36,873 bases of DNA from Solirubrobacterales bacterium (GTDB lineage Bacteria > Actinomycetota > Thermoleophilia > Solirubrobacterales > 70-9). The stretch covers positions 20,346 to 57,218 of the forward strand of contig VRUE01000005.1 of NCBI GenBank assembly GCA_019456285.1. Direction: 5' to 3'. Made by a program: the position numbers and the translations under genes. This document shows, piece by piece, positions 12,004 to 19,714 of the stretch (position 1 is its first letter; every line of letters starts with the position of its first letter). Under the pieces are notes generated by a model. It did not search any database. It saw only the letters and a list, made by a program, of their open reading frames with translations, and had not been told where the DNA came from.

Positions 12004-12552
12004 TCAGGCGCTGCCGCGGACTATTGCTATCTCGCCAGTGCGGACCATCTCGATCAGGCCGTGGGGACGGATCATCCGCTCGAAGGCCTCGATCTTCTCG
12101 GCCGACCCGGTCACCTCGATCGTCATCGTGCGCCGCGAGACGTCGATGATTTTGGCGCGGAAGATCTCCGCGAACTGGATGATCTCAGCCCGGTTCTCGA
12201 CCGCCGAGGAGACCTTGAACATCGCCATCTCCCGGGCGACCGTCTCCTCCGGCTCCATGTCGCGGATCTTCAGCACGTTGATCAGCTTGTGGAGCTGCTT
12301 GGTGACCTGGCCGATCGGGTGGACCGCCCCGTCCAGGGTCAGCGTCACCCGCGAGATGTCGGGGTCATCGGTCGGCCCGACCGCGAGCGTGTCGATGTTG
12401 AAGCCGCGCCGCGCGAACAGCCCGGCGATCCGCGCCAGGACGCCCGGCTTGTTCTCGACCAGGATCGAGAGGATGTGCTTGCGTCCACTCAGCTGCCCGG
12501 GGACGCGCAGCTCCTCCAATTTGACCAGCTCCGGGGTCCCGGCCTCCATCAT
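12004..12552 (-). CDS. ilvN: Acetolactate synthase small (regulatory) subunit
   Basis: About 182 aa. It binds IlvB and confers feedback inhibition by branched-chain amino acids. The N-terminal ACT domain is clear: HILSILVENKPGVLARIAGL, FARRGFNIDTLAVG and ISRVTLTLDG. The second half (EETVAREMAMFKV through GLIEMVRTGEIAIVRG) is the ALS_ss_C-type domain. The ORF track starts at 12606, but those codons are palindromic element D. I chose the ATG pair at 12552/12549 (MMEAGTPELVKLEEL), preceded by GGGGG. A later TTG is possible. It follows ilvB with element D between, and element C lies just after the stop. Confidence 0.92.
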   Translation of the reverse strand: MMEAGTPELVKLEELRVPGQLSGRKHILSILVENKPGVLARIAGLFARRGFNIDTLAVGPTDDPDISRVTLTLDGAVHPIGQVTKQLHKLINVLKIRDMEPEETVAREMAMFKVSSAVENRAEIIQFAEIFRAKIIDVSRRTMTIEVTGSAEKIEAFERMIRPHGLIEMVRTGEIAIVRGSA

Positions 12553-12655
12553 GACCCCCACGACGCTGCACATCTCTGCGTCCTCGGTCGCTCGCGTGCA
12601 GAGCACGCCACGCTCCCTGCGTCCTTGATCTGCTTGGTCGTGAAGGTCACGACCC
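12549..12655. repeat. Family 1 palindromic element, copy D (ilvB/ilvN junction)
   Basis: About 107 bp filling the gap from the ilvB stop to the ilvN ATG. Arms: TCATGACCCCCACGAC on the left, and TCGTGACCTTCACGAC as reverse complement of the right. Central stem GCGTGC-AGA-GCACGC. Core blocks of 17 and 23 nt are identical to copy A, in the same plus-strand orientation although the adjacent genes run the other way. Confidence 0.75.
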
Positions 12656-14335
12656 TCACCCGACCATATCTCGGGCCGCAGCGCCCGCGGGGATCATCGG
12701 GAAGCAGTTCTCCTCCGGGGAGACGCGCACGTCGAGCAGCACCGGCCCGTCGGTCTCCAGCGCCTTCGCCATCATCTCCTCCAGGTCGGCGGCGTCCTCG
12801 CAGCGCATCCCGGTCGCGCCGAACGCCTCGGCGAGCTTCACCCAGTCGGGACTGGGGCCCATCTCGACCGCGCTGTAGCGACGGTCCCAGAACAGCTCCT
12901 GCCACTGGCGGACCATGCCCATGTAGCCGTTGTTCATCAGGAAGACCTTGACCGGGATCTCCTCGTTGACGCAGGTGGCCAGCTCCTGGCAGTTCATGAT
13001 CAGGCTGCCGTCGCCGGCCAGGCAGACGACCGCCTCGCCCGGGCAGGCGATCTTGGCGCCCATCGCGGCGGGAAGGCCGAAGCCCATCGTCCCCAGCCCG
13101 CCGGAGTTGATCCAGCGGCGGGGCCTGTCGAAGCCGTAGTACTGCGCCGCCCACATCTGGTGCTGGCCGACGTCGGAGGTGACGATCGCGTCGCCCTCGG
13201 TCGCCCGGTGCATCGCCTCGATCATGAACTGCGGCTTGATCTCGCCGTCCTCGCCGGGCTCGTAGTGAAGCGGGTACTCCTCCTGCCAGGCGTGGATCTG
13301 CTTCCGCCAGGCGTCGAGCCGGGAGGGGTCGGTCTGCAGCGCCCGGTACTCGCGGGTCAGCTTCGGCAGCACCTGCTTGGCGTCGCCGACGATCGGGATG
13401 TGGACGGGGATGTTCTTGGAGATCTCCGCCGGGTCGATGTCGATGTGGATGAATTTGGCGGCCGGGGCGAACTCGGAGAGCTTGCCGGTGATCCGGTCGT
13501 CGAAGCGGGCGCCGATCGCGACGATCAGGTCGGCCTCGTCCATCGCGTAGTTGGCGGCGCGGGTGCCGTGCATGCCGAGCATCCCCAGCCACTGCTGGTG
13601 CGAAGCGGGGAAGGCGCCGAGTCCCATCACGGTCGAGGTGACCGGGAAGCGGTCGGCGCCGGCCAGCTCGCGCAGCTCCTCGGAGGCGTTGGCGTTGACC
13701 ACGCCGCCGCCCGTGTAGAGGACCGGGCGCCTCGCGTTGGCGAGCGCCTTGGCGGCGATCCTGATCTGTTTGACGTTGCCGCCGGTCGAGGGTTTGTAGC
13801 CGGCCAGATCGACCGGCTCGGTCCGCGGCGCGTACTCGATCTCCGCCCGCGAGAGATCCTGCGGGATGTCGATCAGCACCGGCCCCGGGCGCCCGGTCGG
13901 GGCGATGTGGAACGCCTCGTGGACGTACTCGGGGATCTGGCGCGGGTCGGTGGCCTGGAAGGAGTGCTTGACGAAGGGCAGCGTCGCGCCGAGGATGTCG
14001 GCCTCCTGAAAGCCGTCGGTGCCGATCAGCTCGGTCCGCACCTGCCCGGTGACGAACACGGTCGGGACCGAGTCCATCATCGCGTCGGCGATCGCGGTGA
14101 CCAGGTTGGTGGCGCCGGGACCGGAGGTGGCGAAGGCGACCCCGACCCGGCCGGAGGCCTTGGCGTAGCCCTCGGCGGCGTGGCCGCCGCCCTGCTCGTG
14201 GCGCACCTGGATGTGGCGGAGCTGGGCGTCGACCAGCGCGTCGTAGGTCGGCAGGTTGGCCCCGCCGGGGATGCCGAAGATGTGCTCGACACCCTCGGCC
14301 TTGAGGCTTTCCATCAACGCGTCCGCGGCTCTCAT
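12656..14335 (-). CDS. ilvB: Acetolactate synthase large (catalytic) subunit
   Basis: 559 aa ThDP/FAD/Mg enzyme making acetolactate or acetohydroxybutyrate. N-terminal ThDP-binding block: GIPGGANLPTYDAL and VRHEQGGGHAAEGYAKASG, with the catalytic Glu in HEQ, then TSGPGATNLVTAIADAM. The middle domain includes PVLIDIPQDL and GARFDDRITGKLSEFAP, typical of true acetolactate synthases. The C-terminal cofactor motif runs from GDGSLIMNCQELAT to NNGYMGMVRQWQELFW, which also supports ALS over pyruvate oxidase. Starts at ATG 14335, 52 bp after the sqdB stop, so the two may be co-transcribed. No leader-peptide attenuator or T-box is visible upstream. Confidence 0.96.
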   Translation of the reverse strand: MRAADALMESLKAEGVEHIFGIPGGANLPTYDALVDAQLRHIQVRHEQGGGHAAEGYAKASGRVGVAFATSGPGATNLVTAIADAMMDSVPTVFVTGQVRTELIGTDGFQEADILGATLPFVKHSFQATDPRQIPEYVHEAFHIAPTGRPGPVLIDIPQDLSRAEIEYAPRTEPVDLAGYKPSTGGNVKQIRIAAKALANARRPVLYTGGGVVNANASEELRELAGADRFPVTSTVMGLGAFPASHQQWLGMLGMHGTRAANYAMDEADLIVAIGARFDDRITGKLSEFAPAAKFIHIDIDPAEISKNIPVHIPIVGDAKQVLPKLTREYRALQTDPSRLDAWRKQIHAWQEEYPLHYEPGEDGEIKPQFMIEAMHRATEGDAIVTSDVGQHQMWAAQYYGFDRPRRWINSGGLGTMGFGLPAAMGAKIACPGEAVVCLAGDGSLIMNCQELATCVNEEIPVKVFLMNNGYMGMVRQWQELFWDRRYSAVEMGPSPDWVKLAEAFGATGMRCEDAADLEEMMAKALETDGPVLLDVRVSPEENCFPMIPAGAAARDMVG

Positions 14336-14387
14336 CGGACGGCGATGGTACCAGCGGGCCTACGCCTGGCCAGCAGGGGTTTGGGGC

Positions 14388-15557
14388 CTACCTGGATAGG
14401 CTCTTGGCGGGGTTCCAGTGGGTGCGGGGGTCGATCGAGCTCTCGATCACGTGCTCCTTGTGCCGCTCGATCGCGTGGATCATCGACTCGACCAGCTCCT
14501 CGCCGAGCAGGGTCGGCTCCAGCCCGAGGTCCAGCAGCTTGGTGTGGACCGCGTTGTAGTAGTGCTTTTCCGGCTCGACCCGGGGATTGTCGTAGTGCTG
14601 GATCTCCACCGCGTAGCCGAGGTGCTCGCCGGCCTGCTTGACCAGCTCGGCCAGCTCGCCGACCGAGAACTGCTCGGTGAACTGGTTGAAGACGCGGAAC
14701 TCGCCGCGCTCGGCCGGGTTCTCGACCGCCAGCTCGACGCACTGGAGCGTGTCGCGGATGTTGAGGAAGCCGCGGGTCTGACCGCCGCTGCCGTAGACGG
14801 TGAGTGGGTGGCCGATAACCGCCTGCACGCAGAAGCGGTTGAGCACGGTGCCGAAGATCTCGTCGTAGTCGAAGCGGGTGACCAGCCGCTCGTCGCGCGC
14901 CGTCTCCTCGGTCTCGATCCCGTAGACGATCCCCTGGTTGAGGTCGGTGGCGCGCAATCCCCAGATCCGGCAGCCGAAGTGGAGGTTGGTCGAGTCGTGG
15001 ACCTTGGAGCAGTGGTAGAGCGAGCCGGGCAGCTTCGGGAACGGCAGGGTGTCGGTGCGGCCCTTGTGCTCGATCTCGATGAAGCCCTCCTCGATGTCGA
15101 TGTTGGGAGTGCCGTACTCCCCCATCGTCCCGAGCTTGACCAGGTGGCAGTCGGGGACGTGGTCGCGCAGCGAGAAGAGCAGGTTGAGGGTGCCGATCAC
15201 GTTGGTCTGCTGGGTCTCGACGGCGCGCTCGCGCGACATCATCGAGTAGGGCGCCGAGGGCTGCTCGCCGTAGTGGACGACTGTTTCCGGGCGCGTATCG
15301 GCGACAACCTCGTCGAGGAAATCGCCGTCCTCGACCGCGCCGACGTAGTGGTGGATCTGCTCTCCGGAGACCTCGTGCCAGGCGTCGATCCGCTCGTCGA
15401 GCCCGCGGATCGGGATCAGCGAGGCGGTCCCCTGCTCTCGATGCCAGCGACGGCGGGAGAAGTTGTCGACGACCGCGACCTCGTGTCCGCGGGCCGAGAA
15501 CCTCAGGGCCGTCGGCCAGCCCAGGTAGCCGTCGCCCCCGAGGATGAGAACGCGCAT
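14388..15557 (-). CDS. sqdB: UDP-sulfoquinovose synthase (SQD1/SqdB-like)
   Basis: 389 aa extended short-chain dehydrogenase that converts UDP-glucose plus sulfite to UDP-sulfoquinovose, the head-group donor of sulfolipid and, in some archaea, of sulfated glycans. NAD-binding motif ILGGDGYLGWPTAL at the N-terminus. The SQD1-diagnostic stretches are intact: VHYGEQPSAPYSMMSR, LVKLGTMGEYGTPNIDIEEG, GRTDTLPFPKLPGSLYHCSK (TMGEYG and the YxxxK catalytic site), ATDLNQGIVYG, GTVLNRFCVQAVIGHPLTVY and EFRVFNQFTEQFSV. These are unlike ordinary UDP-glucose epimerases. The start is ATG 15557; the upstream ORF extension is not family-like. Divergent from a GT-C gene with 64 bp between. No SqdX-type glycosyltransferase is visible in the window. 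Confidence 0.9.
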   Translation of the reverse strand: MRVLILGGDGYLGWPTALRFSARGHEVAVVDNFSRRRWHREQGTASLIPIRGLDERIDAWHEVSGEQIHHYVGAVEDGDFLDEVVADTRPETVVHYGEQPSAPYSMMSRERAVETQQTNVIGTLNLLFSLRDHVPDCHLVKLGTMGEYGTPNIDIEEGFIEIEHKGRTDTLPFPKLPGSLYHCSKVHDSTNLHFGCRIWGLRATDLNQGIVYGIETEETARDERLVTRFDYDEIFGTVLNRFCVQAVIGHPLTVYGSGGQTRGFLNIRDTLQCVELAVENPAERGEFRVFNQFTEQFSVGELAELVKQAGEHLGYAVEIQHYDNPRVEPEKHYYNAVHTKLLDLGLEPTLLGEELVESMIHAIERHKEHVIESSIDPRTHWNPAKSLSR

Positions 15558-15621
15558 AGCCGCGGCAGGGTAGCGGACGGGGGGCGGCAGGGCGCGCAAC
15601 CGAGCGCCATAGCATCCGCCC

Positions 15622-17100
15622 ATGGCGAGCGGGCTTGCGGCGCGAAACGGGGGGCGGGCGGGCCTCGCCGCCCTGATCGCGATCCTGCTGCTGGGCCTGG
15701 GGCTGCGAGCCGCGTACGCCTGGGAGGGCCGGGCGCCCGTCTACGACGCGGTCGCCTACGGCCGCATCGCCGAGAACCTCGACGAGGGTCGCGGCTTCAG
15801 GCTGGGCAAGGCGGCGACCCAGCCGGCCGGCAACTACTCGCCGGGGCTGCCGCTGCTGGTCGCGGGCATGCACAAGGTCAGCGGCGGCGGCGAGCGCTTC
15901 GCCCGCCTCGCGCTGGCGCTGATCGGCGCCCTCTCGGTCCTCTTCGCCTACCTGATCGGCCGCCGCCTCTCCGGCCCGGCCGCCGGGCTGATCGGCGCCG
16001 GCGCGGTCGCGATCTACCCGGCCTTCCTCGAGTACCAGGGGATGCTGATGGGCGAGCCGCTGGCCGCCGCCCTGCTCTCGGGGGCGGTGCTGGCGATGCT
16101 CTGGGCCGGCGGTGAGGAGGGAGGGCGGGAGTCCCCGGCCGGCCGCTGGGTTTTTCGCCTGGGAGGGCGACGGCCGTCCGAGATCGTGGGTGAGGCGAAA
16201 AACAGGACGCCGCGTCCGCCCGGGGACCCCCACCCTCCCTTTGTCGGATGGTTGGTGCCGGGACTGCTGCTCGGGGGGCTGGCGCTGGTTCGACCGGAGT
16301 ACCTGGCGATCTCGTTGCCGGTTGCCGTTGTGGTTTTCGCGCGAGGGGGGCGGGATGAGTGGAGGGCCTGCTTGCTTCAGCCCGTGGTCATGCTCGTCGG
16401 GTTGGTGCTGGTCGTTGCCCCCTGGACGGTCCGCAACGCGATCGCCCTCGACCGCTTCGTGCCGATCTCGACCGGTGGCGGCCAGGTTCTCTTCGCCGGC
16501 GCCTACCTGCCGTCCGGCGGCGACCCGCAGCGGGTCGGCGAGGAGGTGCTGGAGCGCCATCCGGGGCTGCGGCGGCGGCTGGCGGCCGAATACCTGCCGC
16601 CGGGCGCCGCCCCGACGCTGGCCGCGGTGCTGGCCCGGGTCAGGCTCGAGCAGATCCTCGCCGCGCTGGCGGCCCAGCGCTACCCGAGCCTGAGCAGCGA
16701 CGCGGCGCTGGCGCGGCTGGGCCGCGAACGGCTCTGGGACGACGTCACCGGGCAGCCGCTCGACTACGCCGGCTTCGTCGCCGCCAAGATCGGCCGGATC
16801 TGGGCCCACGGCCCCCGCGATGTGATGCGAGAGCCGCTCTGGGCGGCGCTGCACTGGGCGCTCGTCGCCTTCGGCCTGCTCGGCCTGGTCGTCCTGGCGC
16901 GCCGGCGCCGCTGGGAGGCGCTTCTGCTGGCCACGATCCTGCTCTCGATCACCGCGCTCGGCGGGTTGCTTGTCGCCTCGCCGCGGCGGGTGCTGGTGAC
17001 GATGCCGCTGGTCGCTGCGCTGGCAGGAGTCGGCGCCAGGCAGGCCTGGGGCTACCTGAGCCAGGTGCGGAAGATCGCGTTGGCGAAGCCGAGGCCGTAG
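15622..17100 (+). CDS. GT-C family membrane glycosyltransferase with an in-frame palindrome insertion
   Basis: 492 aa polytopic membrane protein of the PMT/ArnT-like GT-C type, expected to transfer sugars from a lipid carrier outside the membrane. An N-terminal helix is followed by an acidic loop (APVYDAVAYGRIAENL) as in GT-C enzymes, then about ten more helices. It is paralogous to the gene at 18083-19426: both carry RNAI.LDR.VPISTGGG and a LPGLL/RPEYL block. Between WAG and WLVPG this protein has 46 residues where the paralog has 7. The extra Arg/Pro/Gly-rich segment is encoded by palindromic element F. It converges with the GT2 gene with a 49-bp 3' overlap. Acceptor and donor are unknown. 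Confidence 0.8.
   Translation: MASGLAARNGGRAGLAALIAILLLGLGLRAAYAWEGRAPVYDAVAYGRIAENLDEGRGFRLGKAATQPAGNYSPGLPLLVAGMHKVSGGGERFARLALALIGALSVLFAYLIGRRLSGPAAGLIGAGAVAIYPAFLEYQGMLMGEPLAAALLSGAVLAMLWAGGEEGGRESPAGRWVFRLGGRRPSEIVGEAKNRTPRPPGDPHPPFVGWLVPGLLLGGLALVRPEYLAISLPVAVVVFARGGRDEWRACLLQPVVMLVGLVLVVAPWTVRNAIALDRFVPISTGGGQVLFAGAYLPSGGDPQRVGEEVLERHPGLRRRLAAEYLPPGAAPTLAAVLARVRLEQILAALAAQRYPSLSSDAALARLGRERLWDDVTGQPLDYAGFVAAKIGRIWAHGPRDVMREPLWAALHWALVAFGLLGLVVLARRRRWEALLLATILLSITALGGLLVASPRRVLVTMPLVAALAGVGARQAWGYLSQVRKIALAKPRP
16118..16240. repeat. Family 2 palindromic element, copy F, inside a coding sequence
   Basis: 123 bp (41 codons). Outer arms AGGGAGGGCGGGAGTCCCCG and complement pair at 19 of 21 positions; inner arms GTTTTTCGCC/GGCGAAAAAC pair perfectly. 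The central block CGACGGCCGTCCGAGATCG resembles TCACGGCAGTCCGACGACG in copy G. It adds no stop codon and keeps the frame of the GT-C gene. Confidence 0.75.
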
Positions 17101-18119
17101 CGGACCACGGCGGGCTTCTTGGAGTGGCCGTGGAGGCGGCGCTCGACCGTGATCGGGATCTCCTTGGCCGGGATGCCGCGCTTGATCGCCTCGATCATGA
17201 ACTCGGACGTATGGAACTGCTCCTGGCGGAGGACGAGCTGCGGCAGGACCGTGGCCCGCACCGCCCGATAGCCGTTCGAGCAGTCGGTCACATGGGTGCG
17301 GGTGATCAGCGAGACGAGGCGGTTGAAGAAGACGATGCCCAGCTCGCGGGCGAGGTGGTCGCGGTCGGCCCGGCCGAGGACGCGGGAGCCGTGGGCGACG
17401 TCGACCTCGCGCTCGAGGACCGGCTTGACCAGGCGCTCCATCTCCGCGGGCAGGTGCTGGCCGTCGGCGTCGAGGGTGACGACGACCTCGGCGCCGGAGT
17501 CGGCCGTCAGCCGGTAGCCGGTCCGCAGCGCCGCCCCACCGCCGCGGTTGATCACGTGACGGGCGACGATCGCCCCGTGCCGGGCGGCGACATCCCCGGT
17601 GCCGTCCCGCGAGCCGTCGTCGACGACGAGCACGGCGGTCGGCACGCCGCAGACCTCGTCCGGGATCAGGTCCAGAACGCAGCCGATGCTCTCCGCCTCG
17701 TCGTAGGCGGGGACGACGATCGCGATCTTGCCGCGGAAGCGCTCCGGGAGGCCGGCCTGGCGGAACTCCTCCCAGGCCAGCCCCTCGAGCACCGCGGAGA
17801 GCTGGCGCGAGTTGCGCCCCGCCTGGGAGATCGCCCGCAGGACGAGCAGGAAGAGGACGAAGATCGCGAAGACGGCGAGGCCGAGGATGCGGCCGCCGTT
17901 GCCCCTCTCGAAGGAGAAGGCCGAGAGCAGCTTGTCCGTCACTTCGGTGCCGGAGACGACCGCCAGCCCGAGCCCGGCCGCCAGCAGGATAAGGACGTCG
18001 ACGTTGCGCAGTGAGCGGCGGCGGAGGACGGCGAAGGCGACGATCCCGGCAGCGACGAGCAGGCCGGCGCTGCGAAGCGCGGTCAGCTCGGAGGGGAAGA
18101 TGCCTGCCAGGGGAGCCAT
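17052..18119 (-). CDS. Polyprenyl-phosphate glycosyltransferase (GT2, DPM1-like) with N-terminal membrane/coiled-coil region
   Basis: 355 aa. Residues 1-110 hold three hydrophobic helices and a basic linker (RAISQAGRNSRQLSAVLEGL) resembling DUF2304 proteins, normally a separate small gene next to such enzymes. Residues ~125-355 are a GT2 domain: AIVVPAYDEAESIGCVLDLI, VVDDGSRDGTGDVAARHG, TLDADGQHLPAEM (the DxD-type metal site) and HVTDCSNGYRAVRA. It probably charges polyprenyl phosphate with a hexose from a nucleotide sugar, supplying lipid-linked sugar to the GT-C enzymes beside it. ATG at 18119, or 18125 (MPMAPL), lies inside the 3' end of the upstream GT-C gene, so translation is likely coupled. 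Confidence 0.85.
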   Translation of the reverse strand: MAPLAGIFPSELTALRSAGLLVAAGIVAFAVLRRRSLRNVDVLILLAAGLGLAVVSGTEVTDKLLSAFSFERGNGGRILGLAVFAIFVLFLLVLRAISQAGRNSRQLSAVLEGLAWEEFRQAGLPERFRGKIAIVVPAYDEAESIGCVLDLIPDEVCGVPTAVLVVDDGSRDGTGDVAARHGAIVARHVINRGGGAALRTGYRLTADSGAEVVVTLDADGQHLPAEMERLVKPVLEREVDVAHGSRVLGRADRDHLARELGIVFFNRLVSLITRTHVTDCSNGYRAVRATVLPQLVLRQEQFHTSEFMIEAIKRGIPAKEIPITVERRLHGHSKKPAVVRYGLGFANAIFRTWLR

Positions 18120-19426
18120 GGGCATCGAGAGAATAGGGCGGCGGAGCCCCTGACCAGCGCCGCAGCGGCAAGCGGAAAGATGAGTGTCATCAGGATCTCG
18201 TTGCGGCGGCTGGCGGCGAGCGACGCCGCGCCGACCCCGGTGACGATGACGATCGGCGTAGCCATCGCGACCAGCTCCCACCACCATCGCCGCCAGGCCA
18301 GCACCCCGAGGCCGGCCAGCGCCAGGACGACGATCGCGACCTGCACGACCCGGCCGGCGGTGCTGCTCATCGCCTCGCCGACACCCCCGCTCCACATCCG
18401 CCACACCTTGCGAGCGGTCATCCCGAGGTACCCGACCGGGTCCTCGCCGAAGTACCCCGAGAAGTTCTGCTTTCCGATCCTGCCCAGGGCCGAGTCCCGC
18501 GGCAGCTCGTGGTAGCGAGCGGCGACGCGGTCGAACAGCGGCGTCGGGTTGACCCGGTCCAGCGCTTCGGACCCGGGCTCGAGGCTGCGCCCCAGGTAGC
18601 GCTCCGCCAGCAGCGCCTTGACCCGCTGGTACTCGCCGTCGGCGGGCAGGAAGGTGCCGACGTAGAGCGCCTTGCCGCCGCCGGTCGAGATCGGCACCAG
18701 CCGGTCGAGGACGATCGCGTTGCGCGCCGCCCAGGGGACGATGGGAAGCAGAAGGGCGGCGGCGAGGAGCGTCGCGGCCGCGGCCCCCGGGCGCCAACCT
18801 CGCTCCCGGCCGACCCGGAGCGCCGCGAGCGCCGCGAAGGCGACCCCGACGACCAGGTACTCGGGGCGGATCAGCGCCGTCAACCCGAACAGGAGGCCGG
18901 GCAGCAGCCAGGAGCGCAGGCGTTCCTGGCTGCCCGCCCAGAGGAAGGCGAGGACGGCGGCCGGCAGCGTGAAGATCGCCGGCGGCTCGCTGAACAGCGC
19001 CCCGGTCGAGTGGATGAAGGGCGGGTAGACGGCGACCCCGAAGGCCGCGATCAGCCCGACCGACCGGCAGCTGATCCTGCGGCCCAGCAGGTACACGACG
19101 ACGATCGCGCCCACCCCCAGCAGCAGCTCGACGATCCGCGCCGTCCCTTCCCTGGCCCCCCCTGTCGCGCGAAAGGCGGCCGCGTAGAGCAACGGCGCCC
19201 CGGGCGACCAGTCGCTGGAGTCGCGGAAGCTCGGGCCCCCGTAGCTGCCTTCCTCGTAGAGCGCCTTGGAGAGCGCGTAGTAAGCGCGGGAGTCGTCGCC
19301 GGGCGGCTGCAGCGGCTCGACCACCCGGTAGGCGCGCAAGCCGAAGCCGAGCACGACGATCGTCGCCAGCAGGATCAGCGCGACGCGCCCGTGGCGCTCC
19401 AGCAGCAGCGGTCGCAGTCGGCTCAC
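18083..19426 (-). CDS. GT-C family membrane glycosyltransferase
   Basis: 447 aa polytopic membrane protein and uninterrupted paralog of the 15622-17100 gene. N-terminal helix (VALILLATIVVLGFGLRAY), then an acidic first loop (PPGDDSRAYYALSKAL), typical of GT-C transferases using polyprenyl-phosphate sugars, and about ten further helices. The shared block RNAIVLDRLVPISTGGGKAL marks the pair. The start is GTG at 19426, overlapping the preceding zinc-ribbon gene as GTGA. It overlaps the downstream GT2 gene by ~37 bp, so three genes form a tight minus-strand operon. The likely job is to transfer the sugar that the GT2 partner loads, but the acceptor is not predictable. Confidence 0.82.
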   Translation of the reverse strand: MSRLRPLLLERHGRVALILLATIVVLGFGLRAYRVVEPLQPPGDDSRAYYALSKALYEEGSYGGPSFRDSSDWSPGAPLLYAAAFRATGGAREGTARIVELLLGVGAIVVVYLLGRRISCRSVGLIAAFGVAVYPPFIHSTGALFSEPPAIFTLPAAVLAFLWAGSQERLRSWLLPGLLFGLTALIRPEYLVVGVAFAALAALRVGRERGWRPGAAAATLLAAALLLPIVPWAARNAIVLDRLVPISTGGGKALYVGTFLPADGEYQRVKALLAERYLGRSLEPGSEALDRVNPTPLFDRVAARYHELPRDSALGRIGKQNFSGYFGEDPVGYLGMTARKVWRMWSGGVGEAMSSTAGRVVQVAIVVLALAGLGVLAWRRWWWELVAMATPIVIVTGVGAASLAASRRNEILMTLIFPLAAAALVRGSAALFSRCPWLPWQASSPPS

Positions 19427-19698
19427 GGCCGGCGAACTTCAGCAGGATCGGGCAGATAGAGGTCCGTCCCGCAGCGCGGACAGACCTGGACGTAGAGCTT
19501 CACGGCCCTGTGGCAGGTCGGGCACTGCCGTTCGGGTTCGGTCTTCTCGGAGCGGTGGAGGATCACCGCGACCAGGCCGAGCAGCGGCAGCACCGTGCCG
19601 ACGATCAGCCACAGCCAGAACGAGCTGCCCTTGGCGCGGCCGATTATCCCGGTGGCGAGGCCGAAGGAGAAGGCGATGACGGGGTACTCGAGTCCCAC
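19423..19698 (-). CDS. Small membrane protein with C-terminal zinc ribbon
   Basis: 91 aa. Two hydrophobic segments (residues ~5-20 and ~27-46, FWLWLIVGTVLPLLGLVAVI) are followed by a four-cysteine zinc ribbon, CPTCHRAVKLYVQVCPRCGT. Similar small membrane zinc-ribbon proteins are common in actinobacteria and have no assigned role. The start is GTG at 19698. The stop overlaps the GT-C gene (GTGA), so it belongs to the glycosyltransferase operon. Confidence 0.7.
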   Translation of the reverse strand: MGLEYPVIAFSFGLATGIIGRAKGSSFWLWLIVGTVLPLLGLVAVILHRSEKTEPERQCPTCHRAVKLYVQVCPRCGTDLYLPDPAEVRRP

Positions 19699-19714
19699 GG
19701 CCCTATTGTCGCCT

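Noticed and set aside
8038-12655. Family 1 elements as integron attC sites
   Set aside because: No GTTRRRY/RYYYAAC boxes, no integron integrase and no cassette structure; the genes are housekeeping.
16140-16205. TTTTT and AAAAA runs in element F (and G) as intrinsic terminators
   Set aside because: The T-run precedes the stem and the A-run follows it on both strands, the reverse of a rho-independent terminator, and F lies within a translated gene.
14332-18171. 1279-aa minus-strand ORF
   Set aside because: It is the shadow frame across sqdB, the GT-C gene and the GT2 gene; composition is Arg/Pro/Gly-rich with no domain, while the genes listed in other frames carry clear motifs.
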